Below are positions 10,492 through 21,160 of a stretch of 64,000 nt of DNA, piece after piece. The notes beneath the pieces are model-generated. The model did not search any database. It was not told the DNA's origin and saw nothing but the letters and a program-made list of their open reading frames with translations. Position numbers and translations under genes: made by a program. Source of the DNA: Phallusia mammillata (lineage: Eukaryota; Chordata; Ascidiacea; Phlebobranchia; Ascidiidae); the NCBI GenBank assembly GCA_003260075.1, contig QLIY01000469.1:59091-123090 (forward strand), given 5' to 3'. Each line of letters starts with the position of its first letter. The first letter of the stretch is position 1.

Positions 10492-11927
10492 TTAACTTTG
10501 CTTTGCCGCTTGTGGTGTAAACGCGCCTTCAACAAAGTTTTTAACGCCAAAATGCATTGCTTCAGCTGCAGTTGCGTGGTTTATTCCTTCACTAAATTGT
10601 GTCTTTAAGAAAAAATAAGAAACGCACGCTGCCATTAAACAGAATATCAATGTCACAATTACAAAAGCTTCACGTTTCATCCTCTGAAATGATGAGTCGT
10701 TATTAATTCGATCATCGAATAGAGTTGCTCCACTATTTTTGTGTGGAAACGGACGATCTGGTATTTGAAGGTTTAAGAAGTTGCACAATGGTTCCCATCC
10801 TTCCTTCACGCTGTACACAAGCAACCTACCCTTGGGAGCGTTCTGAGAGATAACAAGATTGTCTGCAAAGTGTTAAGCCACAGAATTTCAGCACCTCACC
10901 ATGAGAATAGCTGCATGATGTTGTCTGTATCTTATTGTACGCAAGATGGCGCTATCGGGCCACTTTGTAAAAGGAAAAAGAGGTCGAGGTCCTTCTATAA
11001 TCCCAACTGCAACGGTACAATATGTGCCTTAGTCCAGCAAAACATAAACGAAATCATATTTGTTAAATTACATATGGTGGGAAATTGTAACACAAGCCCT
11101 AAAAACTTTTTCAAACTCGCTGGTTTATCGTCTAACAAAGCAAATTTAAACAAATCTGCAATCAAATCAATGGTGTGTAATTTTTACTCACACCTAGTGG
11201 GATGTTTCACTCAGACATTGGTGGGAAATTTGTTTGTTTATGATGGCTCAAAGTGGCCGCATTGAGTGTGTTTTCCATGTTATTTTTTGGTTTAGGTTTC
11301 TGTAACCGTTTAAAATAAGTTAACAAACTGTACAATGAAGGCCACATCAGTCAACAAGCATTTTCCTTGAAGGCCAAATGTGATGTTGTTCTGAAACTTA
11401 CGAAATGTTTGAAGGAATTTGAAAAACCACCATCCAGTTGGTGAAAACATGAGAAGGAAATTACTTGTTGTATTGTTAGCCATCGCAGTGTGCTGGTTCA
11501 TTGCGCTACGGACCAGGCTTTTCTCATCCCGGTTGGTGTAAACTATCTGACAAAGATGAACAGTAAACAACTCAATGATTAACTTACTGATAGAAAAGTT
11601 AGTAAGGGGTGTACCTTGGCCTCTGGAAAAGCTTCGGCCAGTTGCTCCCAGAAATAGTAGGTTGGGTAATCAGTGACGGCATCGACATGTTTGTAAGACT
11701 CACGAATATCATCCAACGTCGCCTTCCCATCAATGTAATCATACCAAACCTACGTGGCAAATAACTCACTTTCTCGCCAAGGTTTTAAATTCCACAAACA
11801 CCTGAAATAGCTGACGGTGGTGTCTAAAGTTTTCCATGGTGTCGTGCACTGTAAGGCACAATATTCGTAAAGCTTCTGCCATTGTTTTGGTTCCAGTTTT
11901 CGAAAACCCAGCCATTATAACTTTCAT
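10492..11927 (-). CDS. Sulfotransferase-like copy E (altered donor, extended C-terminus)
   Basis: Exons on the minus strand: about 11811-11927, 11615-11749, 11402-11546, 10900-11006 and 10492-10842. Exon 1 encodes MKVIMAGFSKTGTKTMAEAL. The usual donor after codon 39 reads CAG|CTATTT instead of CAG|GTATTT. A GT nine bases further (exon edge 11802) would keep the frame and add Leu-Phe-Gln. In exon 5 the usual stop is lost through a small change after CVSYFF, and the frame runs 37-38 codons further (KTQFSEGINHATAAEAMHFG and on). The hydrophobic tail is therefore followed by a polar extension. Exon 3 (VYTNRDEKSLVRSAMNQHTA) and intron 3 are closest to copy J on the other strand. It is either a diverging functional gene or a recent pseudogene. 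Confidence 0.6.
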
Positions 11928-12234
11928 TTTGAGACTTGCGTTAATTACAGCCCTAAATAATTGAATACCAATAATAGTTGTTCAACTGTGCTGAACGTAA
12001 ATTTAACCAAATTCTTTTCGAAACAATCTTTTACTGAGCCTTAATATGTCAGAAAAGTTTTGTAAAACTTAATTCCAGATCACAAAGACTATAACATATA
12101 CGGAATACATGACTGCAACTTTTTTCGTTTAAAACAATTTTGTACATTTCCAGCAACTGACAATTAACCCTTGTTATCGAACCCCTTGAAACCTAAATGC
12201 AAATAAATTAACATTTGTAGTTTGTTTCAAACAT

Positions 12235-12345
12235 TTGTTTCCTGGTGAAAAAAAAGGAGAGGAAATTGTTTCTTCTTGTTACTGGTCACGACAGTACGCT
12301 GCTTCGTTTTGCTGTGGGTGTAGATCTTGTTTATGTCAAAAACGA
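12235..12345 (-). pseudogene. Decayed exon 3 relic of the family
   Basis: The minus-strand frame DINKIYTHSKTKQRTVVTSN followed by KKKQFPLLFFHQ aligns position by position with the exon 3 segment RDVKSLLRSAMNQHTAMANN and TTSNFLLMFSPTG of copy J. Most codons have changed and no other exon is found nearby. Confidence 0.5.
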
Positions 12346-12439
12346 CACAGAAACGCTTGTCTGGTGACATAAGGTTGTGAGTGGGTCGAAATTGGCACGC
12401 TAATTCGATTGTCTTTTTGTAAGTTAAGCCCAAAGTAGA

Positions 12440-13640
12440 CCCAAAACTTAGATATAATAAGGTTGATTTTACATCCTAAATGTGGACGAGTGTACATTCA
12501 TGGTCCGGAATTAAACAATGGCAGTCAGTTAGTTAAAGACGAGATGATCTGTGTCTTTTGCAAAAGGGTAGTAGGGTTTTAGAATCTAAGAAGCAATAAT
12601 GGAGGCGAAAACATAGCCTTGTCCAGCACAGTTTTTTTCAGCGAGACGGGTTTTGGCTTAATTTTAAACAAATCGTCCTTCGATCACGCCTTGTCTCGAT
12701 TTGGCCGCAATTGTACATAACCTTTGCAATATGGTGTAGCTGCAGCGCATTCAGCCATCATCCACAAACTGTGTCCTCCGCTGTTTTGCGTCCGATAACG
12801 TTTCAACGTTGCGCAGCTATTTCCGAGTTGGTGATTGTTTTAGTGCAATTCTGTCCCTATTCCCTACGGAATAATCTCAACTCAATTCCTTCAAACCAGC
12901 ACGCACGTTTATGTGACCTATCAAACTTTCTTGTGTCCCCGTAACATTTTTGTGCACGTTTCACGTAAAACAGCTCAACTTTGGTTCTCAGTTTTCGTTT
13001 GTTCAAAGTTGTCTTAGTTGTCTTTTGATATTCGCATTCGTTGACAGTTTAAGTGACATTGCAGATATTTGATTGTATTTAATAAGACGAGCCAAACAGT
13101 GTGTTAAAACGTCTCCAAGGAGAGTAATAAAAATAAGTACTTAAACACAGCTTCATACATGGAAATAGTTTGTTCAGTAGATCCAGAATAAAACCATTTT
13201 TTCATCAAAACAACTAAAAACCTCACTTTAGATGATATACAAGAACAGCGAAAAACATCGTTTAATATTTATATAAGGACCACGATAAATCTGTTAACAT
13301 ATCATCTCTGAGGTGAACATTAAAAACGGTTATGGCGGGGTTTGAACAAAAACAACGCTTTTCAGTCCAAATCCAGAGGTTTTCGTTTCTACAATTGTAT
13401 TTGGCGCCTTCTACCATTTTCAAAATCCACAGTGAGGTAAACTTGTACAGGAAGGCCTGGTTTGTTTTTTATAAATTATACAACAAGCAACGATGAAAAT
13501 AACGAAACAACTTAGGCCTATACTGGCGAAATATCATTAGACATAATGCAAGAAAACGTAGAAAATTAGCAGCAAGAATTTTATGGACATATTTTAATTC
13601 AATTTTTAACAAACAAACTCGGAACTAGAGCATTCACAAA
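12440..13640. other. Spacer, no gene seen
   Basis: AT-rich sequence. 12733-12830 contains a dispersed repeat (GCTGCAGCGCAT, then CAACGTTGCG) that recurs around 27.22-27.57 kb. No convincing coding frame. Confidence 0.5.
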
Positions 13641-13651
13641 TTGTCGTTGTC

Positions 13652-13679
13652 GGGGGGGGGGGGGGGGGGGGGGGGGGGG
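13652..13679 (+). repeat. 28-G tract with duplicated flank
   Basis: The 20-base end of the neighbouring gene (CATTCACAAATTGTCGTTGT) occurs on both sides (13631-13650 and 13689-13708). This is the same signature as the shorter tracts. Confidence 0.65.
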
Positions 13680-13691
13680 AAATAAGAACAT

Positions 13692-14009
13692 TCACAAATT
13701 GTCGTTGTCACTTGGAACTTCGATCTTTTCTCCGTTCCTTTGCTCGTATTCTTCCATCCACGTTTCTCCAAGCGCCTCGCGTAGCTTTTCATCCACCATC
13801 AGCCATCCGTTCGGGACATTGCACCAGCAGAGGCGGTATAGAGCAAGGGCGCGTCTGATGACGTAATCACGCTCGTGTTCGTTCACTGCGGGAACTGGAG
13901 CGATTTTGTTCTGCAGAAATGTTTTGAATTCTTGTGGAACCGAACTCAAAGTCGGGCGGCCCACTTTTCGGGTGAATTTCGGTGAATAACTCCACGCGAG
14001 ATCCGACAT
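13692..14009 (-). CDS. Small conserved protein of unknown function, paralogue 1
   Basis: Intronless frame of 105 codons. It starts MSDLAWSYSP and contains FLQNKIAPVP, then ERDYVIRRALALYRLCW and VPNGWLMVDEKLREALGETW. A second gene at 36644-36946 shares about half its residues, including FLQNKI, PVP, ERD-VIRRA-AL-RLCW and VPNGW, at the same spacing. Two paralogues with matching length and start, and substitutions scattered without frameshifts, support a real protein. There is no signal peptide or membrane segment; the composition is that of a soluble, mostly helical protein. I do not recognise the family. Upstream, minus-strand sequence has an ACACTGTTGTGAAAAACCGC leader. The gene lies between the minus- and plus-strand halves of the sulfotransferase-like array. 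Confidence 0.75.
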   Translation of the reverse strand: MSDLAWSYSPKFTRKVGRPTLSSVPQEFKTFLQNKIAPVPAVNEHERDYVIRRALALYRLCWCNVPNGWLMVDEKLREALGETWMEEYEQRNGEKIEVPSDNDNL

Positions 14010-14929
14010 TTTTTCCGCGGTTTTTCACAACAGTGTTTCTAAAATATAAAAAAGCACTTTCTTGAATTTATTTTCTGAAACACAATAAATAATAATGACA
14101 ATTAGATTTATTTTTTTTATTGATTTTTTTGAAGTTTAAACTTTCCAATCCCCTAAATCTTTTCATTGTTTCATTTTTGTCATATATGCACGCTTTTTAA
14201 TCTATAACAATTATCCTGCAACTACCAAAAAGGTTACTGAAAACTTTAGCTTTCATGTTTTGTCATTTTTTGGAATATGTCGCGATTACCTAGCTTAACA
14301 AATAAATATGTGAAAGCAAACAAATGTACTCAAGACAAACTGACTATAACAACACCTTTGAAGTTGAAATATTAAGAAAATCCTCCTAACTTTGTTTATT
14401 TACCCAAAAAAATAGAATATAGAAACGCAAAACTAAAAAAATCTTACAATAACATTGTTATCCTGGCAGCTAAAAGTAACTTCACACAAACTGCTATAAA
14501 TCATTCTCAGTCTTCTTTCAATTCGACTAACACGAACCCAGCCCAACATCAGTAGCTCACCGCACATTTATACCAACCTGCTATCTTTCATATCAACATG
14601 TTTGCGCAGCGTAGGAATCCGATTGACGTAAGTTGTGTATTCAGCCGCTCCGTGTATTCAAACCGAGCGCATCTTTACTGACGCAGGCGCGCTTTCCACG
14701 GAGCTCAACTTTCCAAACCTTTGTCACTTGATAACGCCGATTGTGACGTCATTGACAAGGGTCTATTTCAATCGTTCCAACAATTAAAACATTCTATAAT
14801 ATGACGCGTTGGTGTTTGTGTCGTCGTCAACAGATAGTAAACATCGGGAAATTGTTGACAAACTTATGCTTAGCAGGGTAAACAAACAAGATGTTAAAAT
14901 CTAGCGTTAACATCTATTTCAGTGGTTCT
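14010..14929. other. Spacer upstream of the 13.7-kb gene
   Basis: AT-rich; no coding frame of note. It presumably contains the promoter of the minus-strand small gene. Confidence 0.5.
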
Positions 14930-15403
14930 TAACCGGTGGAAAATTTCCCACTAGTGGGAAATTTAATGTTTTCAGAGGGAAATTATGTAAGTCAGGTAAC
15001 CAAACTCGGGCCAGAGGGTCGAACCCAGCTTTGAATTAATCGTAGAAAGTTACTTTCCTAACATTTTTCCGCAACAACATGTAAGATTAATTTCAGCAAG
15101 GCTTACAAGACACATACAAATCCAAAGGCCGTTTGTTACATCACAGACAAGACTAAAAGTATCAATGACTTTGCTATCGTGCACGAATAAATGTCTTTCC
15201 TTTGTTGATTGTGATGCAAAAAATGACTATTGCAAGCAGAGGAGAAAGCAATATTCCAAAAACTTCGATCTCTCACAGAAGCACTAATTAAACTAAATAA
15301 GATTGCAGTATACTTTTGGGGTTCCAGACCAAATCGCTTCACAAAATTATTTCATTTAAAGAATATTTTTTGTTAACGTAGGGCAAAAGGTTAAGAACCA
15401 CTG
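14930..15403. mobile_element. hAT-like non-autonomous element with perfect 8-bp target duplication
   Basis: Terminal inverted repeats CAGTGGTTCTTAACC / GGTTAAGAACCACTG, flanked by ATCTATTT on both sides (14922-14929 and 15404-15411). It is 474 bp long. Internal frames lack transposase motifs. Confidence 0.85.
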
Positions 15404-15504
15404 ATCTATTTGATGTAGTTGTTTCAGCTGCCCATGTGGCTCTTAGATTCAGTTGCGCGAAATCTCTAAACAACCTTCAAATTTCACAACCAACCTTGGA
15501 ACGC

Positions 15505-15630
15505 TACATACAGATTTGTTTATAAGTTTAATAATGAAAATACCCATGATCATGATAATGGCATGAGCATTTGGCGAAACGTTTGAAAAATAAAGCATGT
15601 CGCTTTTTCTCTTCCAAACTTACGCATTTC
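15505..15630 (+). repeat. Repeat with hammerhead-like core, type 2
   Basis: GATAATGGCATGAGCATTTG (about 15553-15572) is followed by GCGAAACGTTTG (15574-15585). It matches 34.31-34.41 kb over about 90 bp. Combining the two copies restores CTGATGA, then a GGCA/TGCC stem, then GAAAC; this copy has lost the first part. Confidence 0.4.
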
Positions 15631-15639
15631 CAAGTTTCT

Positions 15640-15946
15640 AACAATTCTAGTTGGTTTTTTCTAAGTTACTTTATTTATGTTACAATCAGTGGTAGCGCTG
15701 TATAAAGGGCCTAACAACAAGGCCTGAAACCCGACCCTATTACAAAACTGTTTTGAAAAAAGACCGAAACAAAGCTAAGTTTGCTGCGTGATGTAATTTA
15801 AATTCGTTAGCAGATAAATCAACGTGACAAATCAATACACTATTTCAACGCGAAAACATTGAAATTACTACCCAACTTGACTACATTGGAACTCATAGGT
15901 ACACTTGCTAGCCTAAATTCGGTCTATTCCAGGGGTGGGCAACCTA

Positions 15947-16022
<76 letters not shown>

Positions 16023-17340
16023 ACCTATGGTCTATTCAGTTCACTTTGTTCTGTTTGCCGATCCGAAAAATGTTTTAATTAATACGTCACAACTTTAACA
16101 ACCTAATATTATACCTAGCAGCAACAGCATTTTGTTGTTGAGCTTTAACTGTGGGTTAACAAGGCTCATTAGTTTCTTATTCAAATAAATCAATTGCTTT
16201 CAACATTTTTTGCTTGTTAAGTTGGATTTTGTTCTAAACCAAAACCCCGCCACAAATTTTTATCAGCGCAAAATAACGGGATGACTATCTGCTTTTTAAT
16301 GCATCTCGATTCAGGTATTGTTACGTTTTTTTTTCATGCAACAGTTGAAGCTGCTTTACGGTAGCCTGTGTTTCTTATTTTTTGTAAAAGAACTGTTCAG
16401 CTAATACGGTCGGCCTCTTTTTGCTTTTTTCCACTTTCAAACAGCGCAACCTTTTGACTTTAAAACCGTCGTTAAGAAAAAAGCATCAAGTTTAAATTAT
16501 TCACAACCAAAACGACCAAGCTGATAATACAAGGTTGTGAGTTCCAATCCCGTATCGACCACAAGGGTGTGAGCTCTAATCCCGTATCGACCCTAAACTT
16601 CGGTAAAATAAAGAAAAGACAATAATGAAACTTATGCACATGTTGCGTCAAACCAACATGTTTGTTGATAACAAACTTTCACCGATCTCCTAGCTATCTG
16701 TACAAAGACACAAGGTCAGACAAAGTCACGCAATTTGCCCTCAGGGCAGGTCAACATTTGCTCACAGGACAGGACTGGCCACGCTGAACCTGGGAGATAT
16801 CTTCTGTGGCCTAACATTGTCAAATTCAGCTACAAACGTTGTGTTTCAAAGCCTGCTAGTTTCATGTAATTATCTAATCGTAATTATTCTCTTATAAGTA
16901 TAAGTTATAACATCGCTTTGAGGGCACGCCAATTTCATGTTTCATTTTACGCCCACCAGATTGTGCATATATGTCCTTGTTTAATGTTATGTTGGAAAGT
17001 GTTGTAAACGAGGCAGTTGTACAGTGCGCTTGTTGAATGCAGTTTGAGCTGAGTGTCAGATTGCTGTTGTTTTTTGCAGTTGAATGTTCTAACCTTATGT
17101 CTTGTGTGTCATTATTGTTTGTGTGTTATTTTCATTAAAATCACTTGGTTGAGTGGTACTAGGTTTTGTTTATAGGCGGGATTTATCTTCATAATGTAAT
17201 TTAACTTTAGCTAAAAGTCATAATTCCTACACAAAAGCAATAAAGAACTAGTGAACTCACGCAATAATTAGCATAATCATCTACATCTGCATTAACGTAA
17301 GATTATTTTGTTTAAGCGATAAGCAGAGAAAAAAAACGAA
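15640..17340. other. Spacer with truncated hAT element and simple repeats
   Basis: No gene is seen. It includes the hAT-like element described separately, and two tandem tRNA-like tails (TTCCAATCCCGTATCGACC near 16542 and a CTCTAATCCCGTATCGACC copy near 16576). Confidence 0.5.
15930..16029. mobile_element. hAT-like element whose interior is a G tract
   Basis: The left end is CAGGGGTGGGCAACC, the right end ends CCCACCTATG, and both flanks are GTCTATTC (15922-15929 and 16030-16037). 72 G (15948-16019) fill the interior, so the true length is unknown. Confidence 0.65.
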
Positions 17341-17344
17341 AACG

Positions 17345-18061
17345 ATTTTTTAGTGAACCACATGCAATGCTGTAGAAAAAATTTTCTTCCGCAATAAAAA
17401 TTGTTACAAGAACCCTTCGTAAAAAGTCCAAACGAGCATTGCGGAAATGCCTTTATTCCTCGATGTAACATTCAATACGAACACAGTGGGAAGTTATCGA
17501 AATAGTCTCATAGCATCGATTATAATAGGTGCTGTTGTACATACTGAAACTAATGCATATACCGCAATGAAACCAAGTCTCAAAAAATTGAGGGATACAA
17601 TTGAAAAAACTGAAACACAAACAACAAAGAAGCTTGCTGATTTCGTGTTGTAAAGAAAACTAATTACAGACGTTTTACCGATGTCCGGCATTTTTTGACG
17701 TAATTTGTGATTGCATTACTGTTTTTCGGTTGATTTCCAAAGAGGTTTTTATACTAGTCTCTGTGTTGTGCACTCAAACGCATAGGGCGAGTTATTTTTA
17801 ACAATCTATGAGTTCTAGTATATTTGAAAGCAGTGTCAGTTGCAAGATTTGAAGCAAAAATGTCGATTTAGGGTTGATATATTCTGATCGTTTTAACGTT
17901 AAATTAGGTTTATTGAACTGTCAAGACGTGAAACTCATTTTCCAACCCTTATTCACTGGTTGTTAAGTAGTTCTAAAAAACTGAGTGATGCAATTGTATA
18001 AACTGAAACACATCACAATGCAGAAGCTTGCTGATTTCCTGTTGAAACGAGGGGGGGGGGG
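17345..18061 (+). other. Copy 2 of the conserved upstream module, upstream of copy F
   Basis: Same region as 1441-1900 in opposite orientation. A frame at 17447-17653 encodes MPLFLDVTFNTNTVGSYRNS, then LIASIIIGAVV, and ends KKLADFVL. The last third (AAACTGAAACACA...GCTTGCTGATTTC) is repeated at about 17.97-18.05 kb before an 11-G tract (18051-18061), and again upstream of copy M at 32.60-32.70 kb. It may be a small gene or a shared promoter. Confidence 0.4.
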
Positions 18062-18326
18062 CATTTTTTGATGTATTGTTGCGGTAATGTTTTTACGTTA
18101 GTTTTCCAATGAGGCTCGTGTAGTAGTCTGTGTGTTGAGCAGTTATTTGCAGACTTGGCGAGTCTTAGTTAAATTGAAATCTCAGTTGCGCGTTTGGAGC
18201 CGATTTTGAATCATTTCCGTTGTTTAAGAAATGTTAATTCAAATGTTGGAGTGCAATTTATTTGTTTCCAGAAAAAATATATTAAGCTCCTGTAAAGGTA
18301 GGAATTAAAGTTACCAATCGTTAAAG

Positions 18327-19491
18327 ATGAAGGTTATAATGGCAGGATTATCAAAGACTGGAACAAAATCAATGACAGAAGCTTTACGAATATTGGGACT
18401 TACAGTGCACGACACCATGGAAAACTTTCTCTATCATCAACAGGTATTTCGGTTATTGGTGGCATTTTAAACCTCGGTGAAAAAGTTGTTTATTTGCCAC
18501 GCAGGTTTGTTATGATTACATTGATGGGAAGGCGACGTTGGATGATCTTCGTGAATCTTACAAAGATGTCGATGCCATCATTGGTTATCCGACTTACCAC
18601 CTTTGGGAGCAACTGGCCGAAGCTTTTCCAGAGGCCAAGGTACCATTACTATCTGAACATGTATCAACATGTATAGGACCCATGTGTGCCTGGCTGAGTC
18701 AACATAGTCACGCCTCATAAAGCGTTACGTTAACATTGGGCCGTATGAAAATAATACAATATTTTCGAAATAATTCTTCGGATATCAGTGAAAACATTTT
18801 TAGTTAAATCACGTTTGTATTTTATCACTGTGTTTCGTTTTTAGATAATTCTGACACAACGAGAAGAGAAGAGTTATCTTCGAAGTCTAGAAAACCAACA
18901 TATTGCGATGTCCAACAACACGAAACAAAATTTTCTTTTCACTTTTTCCCCAACTGGATGGAAATTGTTCCAATTCTATCGTATTTTTAGTAAGTTTCGA
19001 AACAAAATCAAATGTACTGGTTTGACGGATGCTTTTCAATGTCCTGTTTAACGGTTAAATTTTGTTTCACTCTTGTAGTGGCGATTTTTGAAGGCCCTCC
19101 ACCTCTTTTTCCATTTACAAACTGGCCCTTCAGCAAGCTCATGTGGGCAATAAAATACAGAGAACATAATTCAAATGTTCTCATGGTGAGTTGTTTAAAT
19201 TTTAATGCTTTAAACTTGATGAATCGATTACTTTGTGAATCAATTTGTTTTCAGAACGCTCCCAAGGACAGGTTGCTTGCCTACAGCGTAAAGGAAGGAT
19301 GGGAACCATTGTGCAACTTCTTAAACCTTCCAATCCCAAACCAACCGTTTCCACATAAAAATCACGGAGCAACAATATACGACGACCGGCTTAAAATCGA
19401 CCCAACATATAAGAAAATGAAACGCGAAGCCTTCATAATTGTATCATTGTTAATCTGTCTTGTGGCAGCGTGCATTTTTTGTTTTATATAA
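18327..19491 (+). CDS. Sulfotransferase-like copy F (apparently complete)
   Basis: Exons 18327-18443, 18505-18639, 18845-18989, 19079-19185 and 19255-19491 give 246 codons plus stop, all with GT-AG sites. It starts MKVIMAGLSKTGTKSMTEAL (P-loop GLSKTGTKS), then YDYIDGKATLDDLRESYKDV, then ILTQREEKSYLRSLENQHIA. In the exon 3 motif, Asp of TQRD is Glu here. The C-tail is FIIVSLLICLVAACIFCFI. The protein has no signal peptide, and the hydrophobic tail ends the chain, so a tail-anchored cytosol-facing enzyme is predicted. It is the first plus-strand copy, with about 270 bp between the upstream module and the start codon. The donor acid is inferred to be PAPS from the two binding motifs; the acceptor is unknown. 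Confidence 0.8.
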
Positions 19492-19544
19492 CTCTATGTT
19501 ACATGTCAACATTAGGCAAAAGGCAAAATAATGAGAATGCAATG

Positions 19545-19735
19545 GTGTATAATGCCTATGTATTTGCTGAGTTATTTGCAAGATTACTTACTGCTGGTTC
19601 ACGCGACATCTGAGATCGTGATGTTGCTCGAACTCGACAAATATCCAAGCACGGTCAACTTCCATCCACGGGATTCGAACCCACGACCCAATCAACTTGG
19701 AAAATCTTCGACAACTCGAAGGCTTCCGCAAAGAG
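19545..19735 (-). repeat. tRNA-like (SINE-like) repeat downstream of copy F
   Basis: Reverse-orientation relative of 5311-5515: it has CCACGGGATTCGAACCCACG (19668-19687), and the segment CACGGTCAACTTCCATCC is shared. Confidence 0.55.
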
Positions 19736-19799
19736 TAAAACAACATATTTGAAACAGAAAGACCACGACAAAAAGTGGAGCAAAGTTCATAAAAATAAG

Positions 19800-20645
19800 G
19801 GGTAACCTACAAACAGTCGAGATCAGGATCAGTTCAAGCGTGATGAAACTGACGTCATCGGTGTTTCGTCATCATGTCATCACATGACCATCCATGTTGG
19901 TTGAACAGTTTCAGTCAAACAAGTTTAATGTGAAACTAGGTCTGCAGAGATTAACGAAGTTTGTAAATTGAAGAGCACTGTCACAAGTGCTGTAGATTTC
20001 AACCAATCAGAAAGCAACATTTTAACAATCACTAGGAGGATTTGTGAGGGAGTATTAAACTCAAATACAATCAGCGAGCCGGAAATAGCTGTGCAACTTT
20101 TAGGCATTTTAATGACAACTTTTAAGTGTTATGTAACAAATAAAGATTTGTGTTGGAGTATCAAACTGAATAATGGAGACATAGCAACATAACATACTCT
20201 CCCCAATTTGACCGCAATACTGCAATGATGCCAACCTTGCGTATTTGTTTTGGGTTTGCTTGGTTGGTTAAGCGTTACTGCTGATTCGTTGCAGAAATTT
20301 GCTCTTTAGTTTTAACTATTGGTTGAGTGAAGTACGTTAAGGATGAAAGTTGTCTTCCAACAGTTAACCTTTCTGTAATAAGTAAAAATTTACAGAGAGG
20401 CAAATATTATTCTGCAGTTCCACTTAACAAAGGTTTGCGTGCACAAATCAGTGTCTTAAATATAACTTAAAACTTGAAACGTGTTTAGTCATGTAGCGCT
20501 CTTGGATGCTATTGTTGAATTGTTTCTTGGACATTTAAATGATGCAGACAACAGTCGGATTTTACCATCCTCAGGATAGTTTACAATACAACGTGAAGTT
20601 TTCAAAACCAAAATTTCTACGACCAAACTTGACGATTGCGTAATT
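19800..20645. promoter_or_regulatory. Spacer module upstream of copy G
   Basis: Same module as 7.28-7.50 kb but inverted, so it points towards copy G: TGACGTCA (19850-19857), CATCACATGACCATCC, and CAACCAATCAGAAAG (CCAAT box) near 19999. Later comes the GTTTTGGGTTTGCTTGGTTG block near 20248. Recurrence upstream of several copies is the only evidence for regulatory function. Confidence 0.4.
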
Positions 20646-20838
20646 ATGAAGGTAATCATGGCTGGAGTGTCGAAAACTGGAACCAAATCAATGGCAGAAG
20701 CTTTACGAATATTAGGACTTACAGTGCACGACACCATGGAAAACTTTAGACACCATCGACAGGTATTTCGGTTATTTCGATTAACATCGGTAAGAAAGTT
20801 AGTTATTTCCCACGCAGGTTTGGTATGATTACATTGAT

Positions 20839-20929
<91 letters not shown>

Positions 20930-21160
20930 TCACTTTTGGGAGCAACTGGCCGAGGCCTTTCCAGAGGCAAAGGTACATCTGTCATTTGATTAGGCTTGTT
21001 TACTATTGTGTGTTGTTTTCAGATAGTTCTAACACAACGGGATGAGAAGGGCTTCATTCGCAGCGTAATGAACCAGCACATTGAAATGTCCCGCAACAAA
21101 ACAAACAATTTTCTGTACATGTTTACACCAACTGGAAGGAAATTTTTCAAATTCCTTTAC
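20646..21160 (+). CDS. Sulfotransferase-like copy G (exon 2 interrupted by G tract; ends at an undetermined base)
   Basis: Exon 1 20646-20762 encodes MKVIMAGVSKTGTKSMAEAL with an intact P-loop. Exon 2 20818-20972 starts YDYIDG, is then replaced by 90 G (20839-20928), and resumes at FWEQLAEAFPEAK. About 72 coding bases are missing. Exon 3 starts at 21023 (IVLTQRDEKGFIRSVMNQHI) and stops at 21160, seven bases before its expected donor, where the base at 21161 is n. After it comes spacer sequence found elsewhere upstream of copies (compare about 20240). Exons 4 and 5 are absent. The breaks coincide with assembly scars, so the gene may be whole in the animal. Confidence 0.6.
20839..20928 (+). repeat. 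90-G tract replacing the middle of copy G exon 2
   Basis: Flanked on both sides by correct exon sequence; about 72 nt of coding sequence is absent. It is a clear case of substitution. Confidence 0.75.

Noticed and set aside
15859-16098. Open frame with a poly-glycine centre (and similar poly-Gly/poly-Pro frames at 20803-20985, 40271-40456, 50688-50875)
   Set aside because: They exist only because a G tract has no stop codons; the flanks show no coding features.
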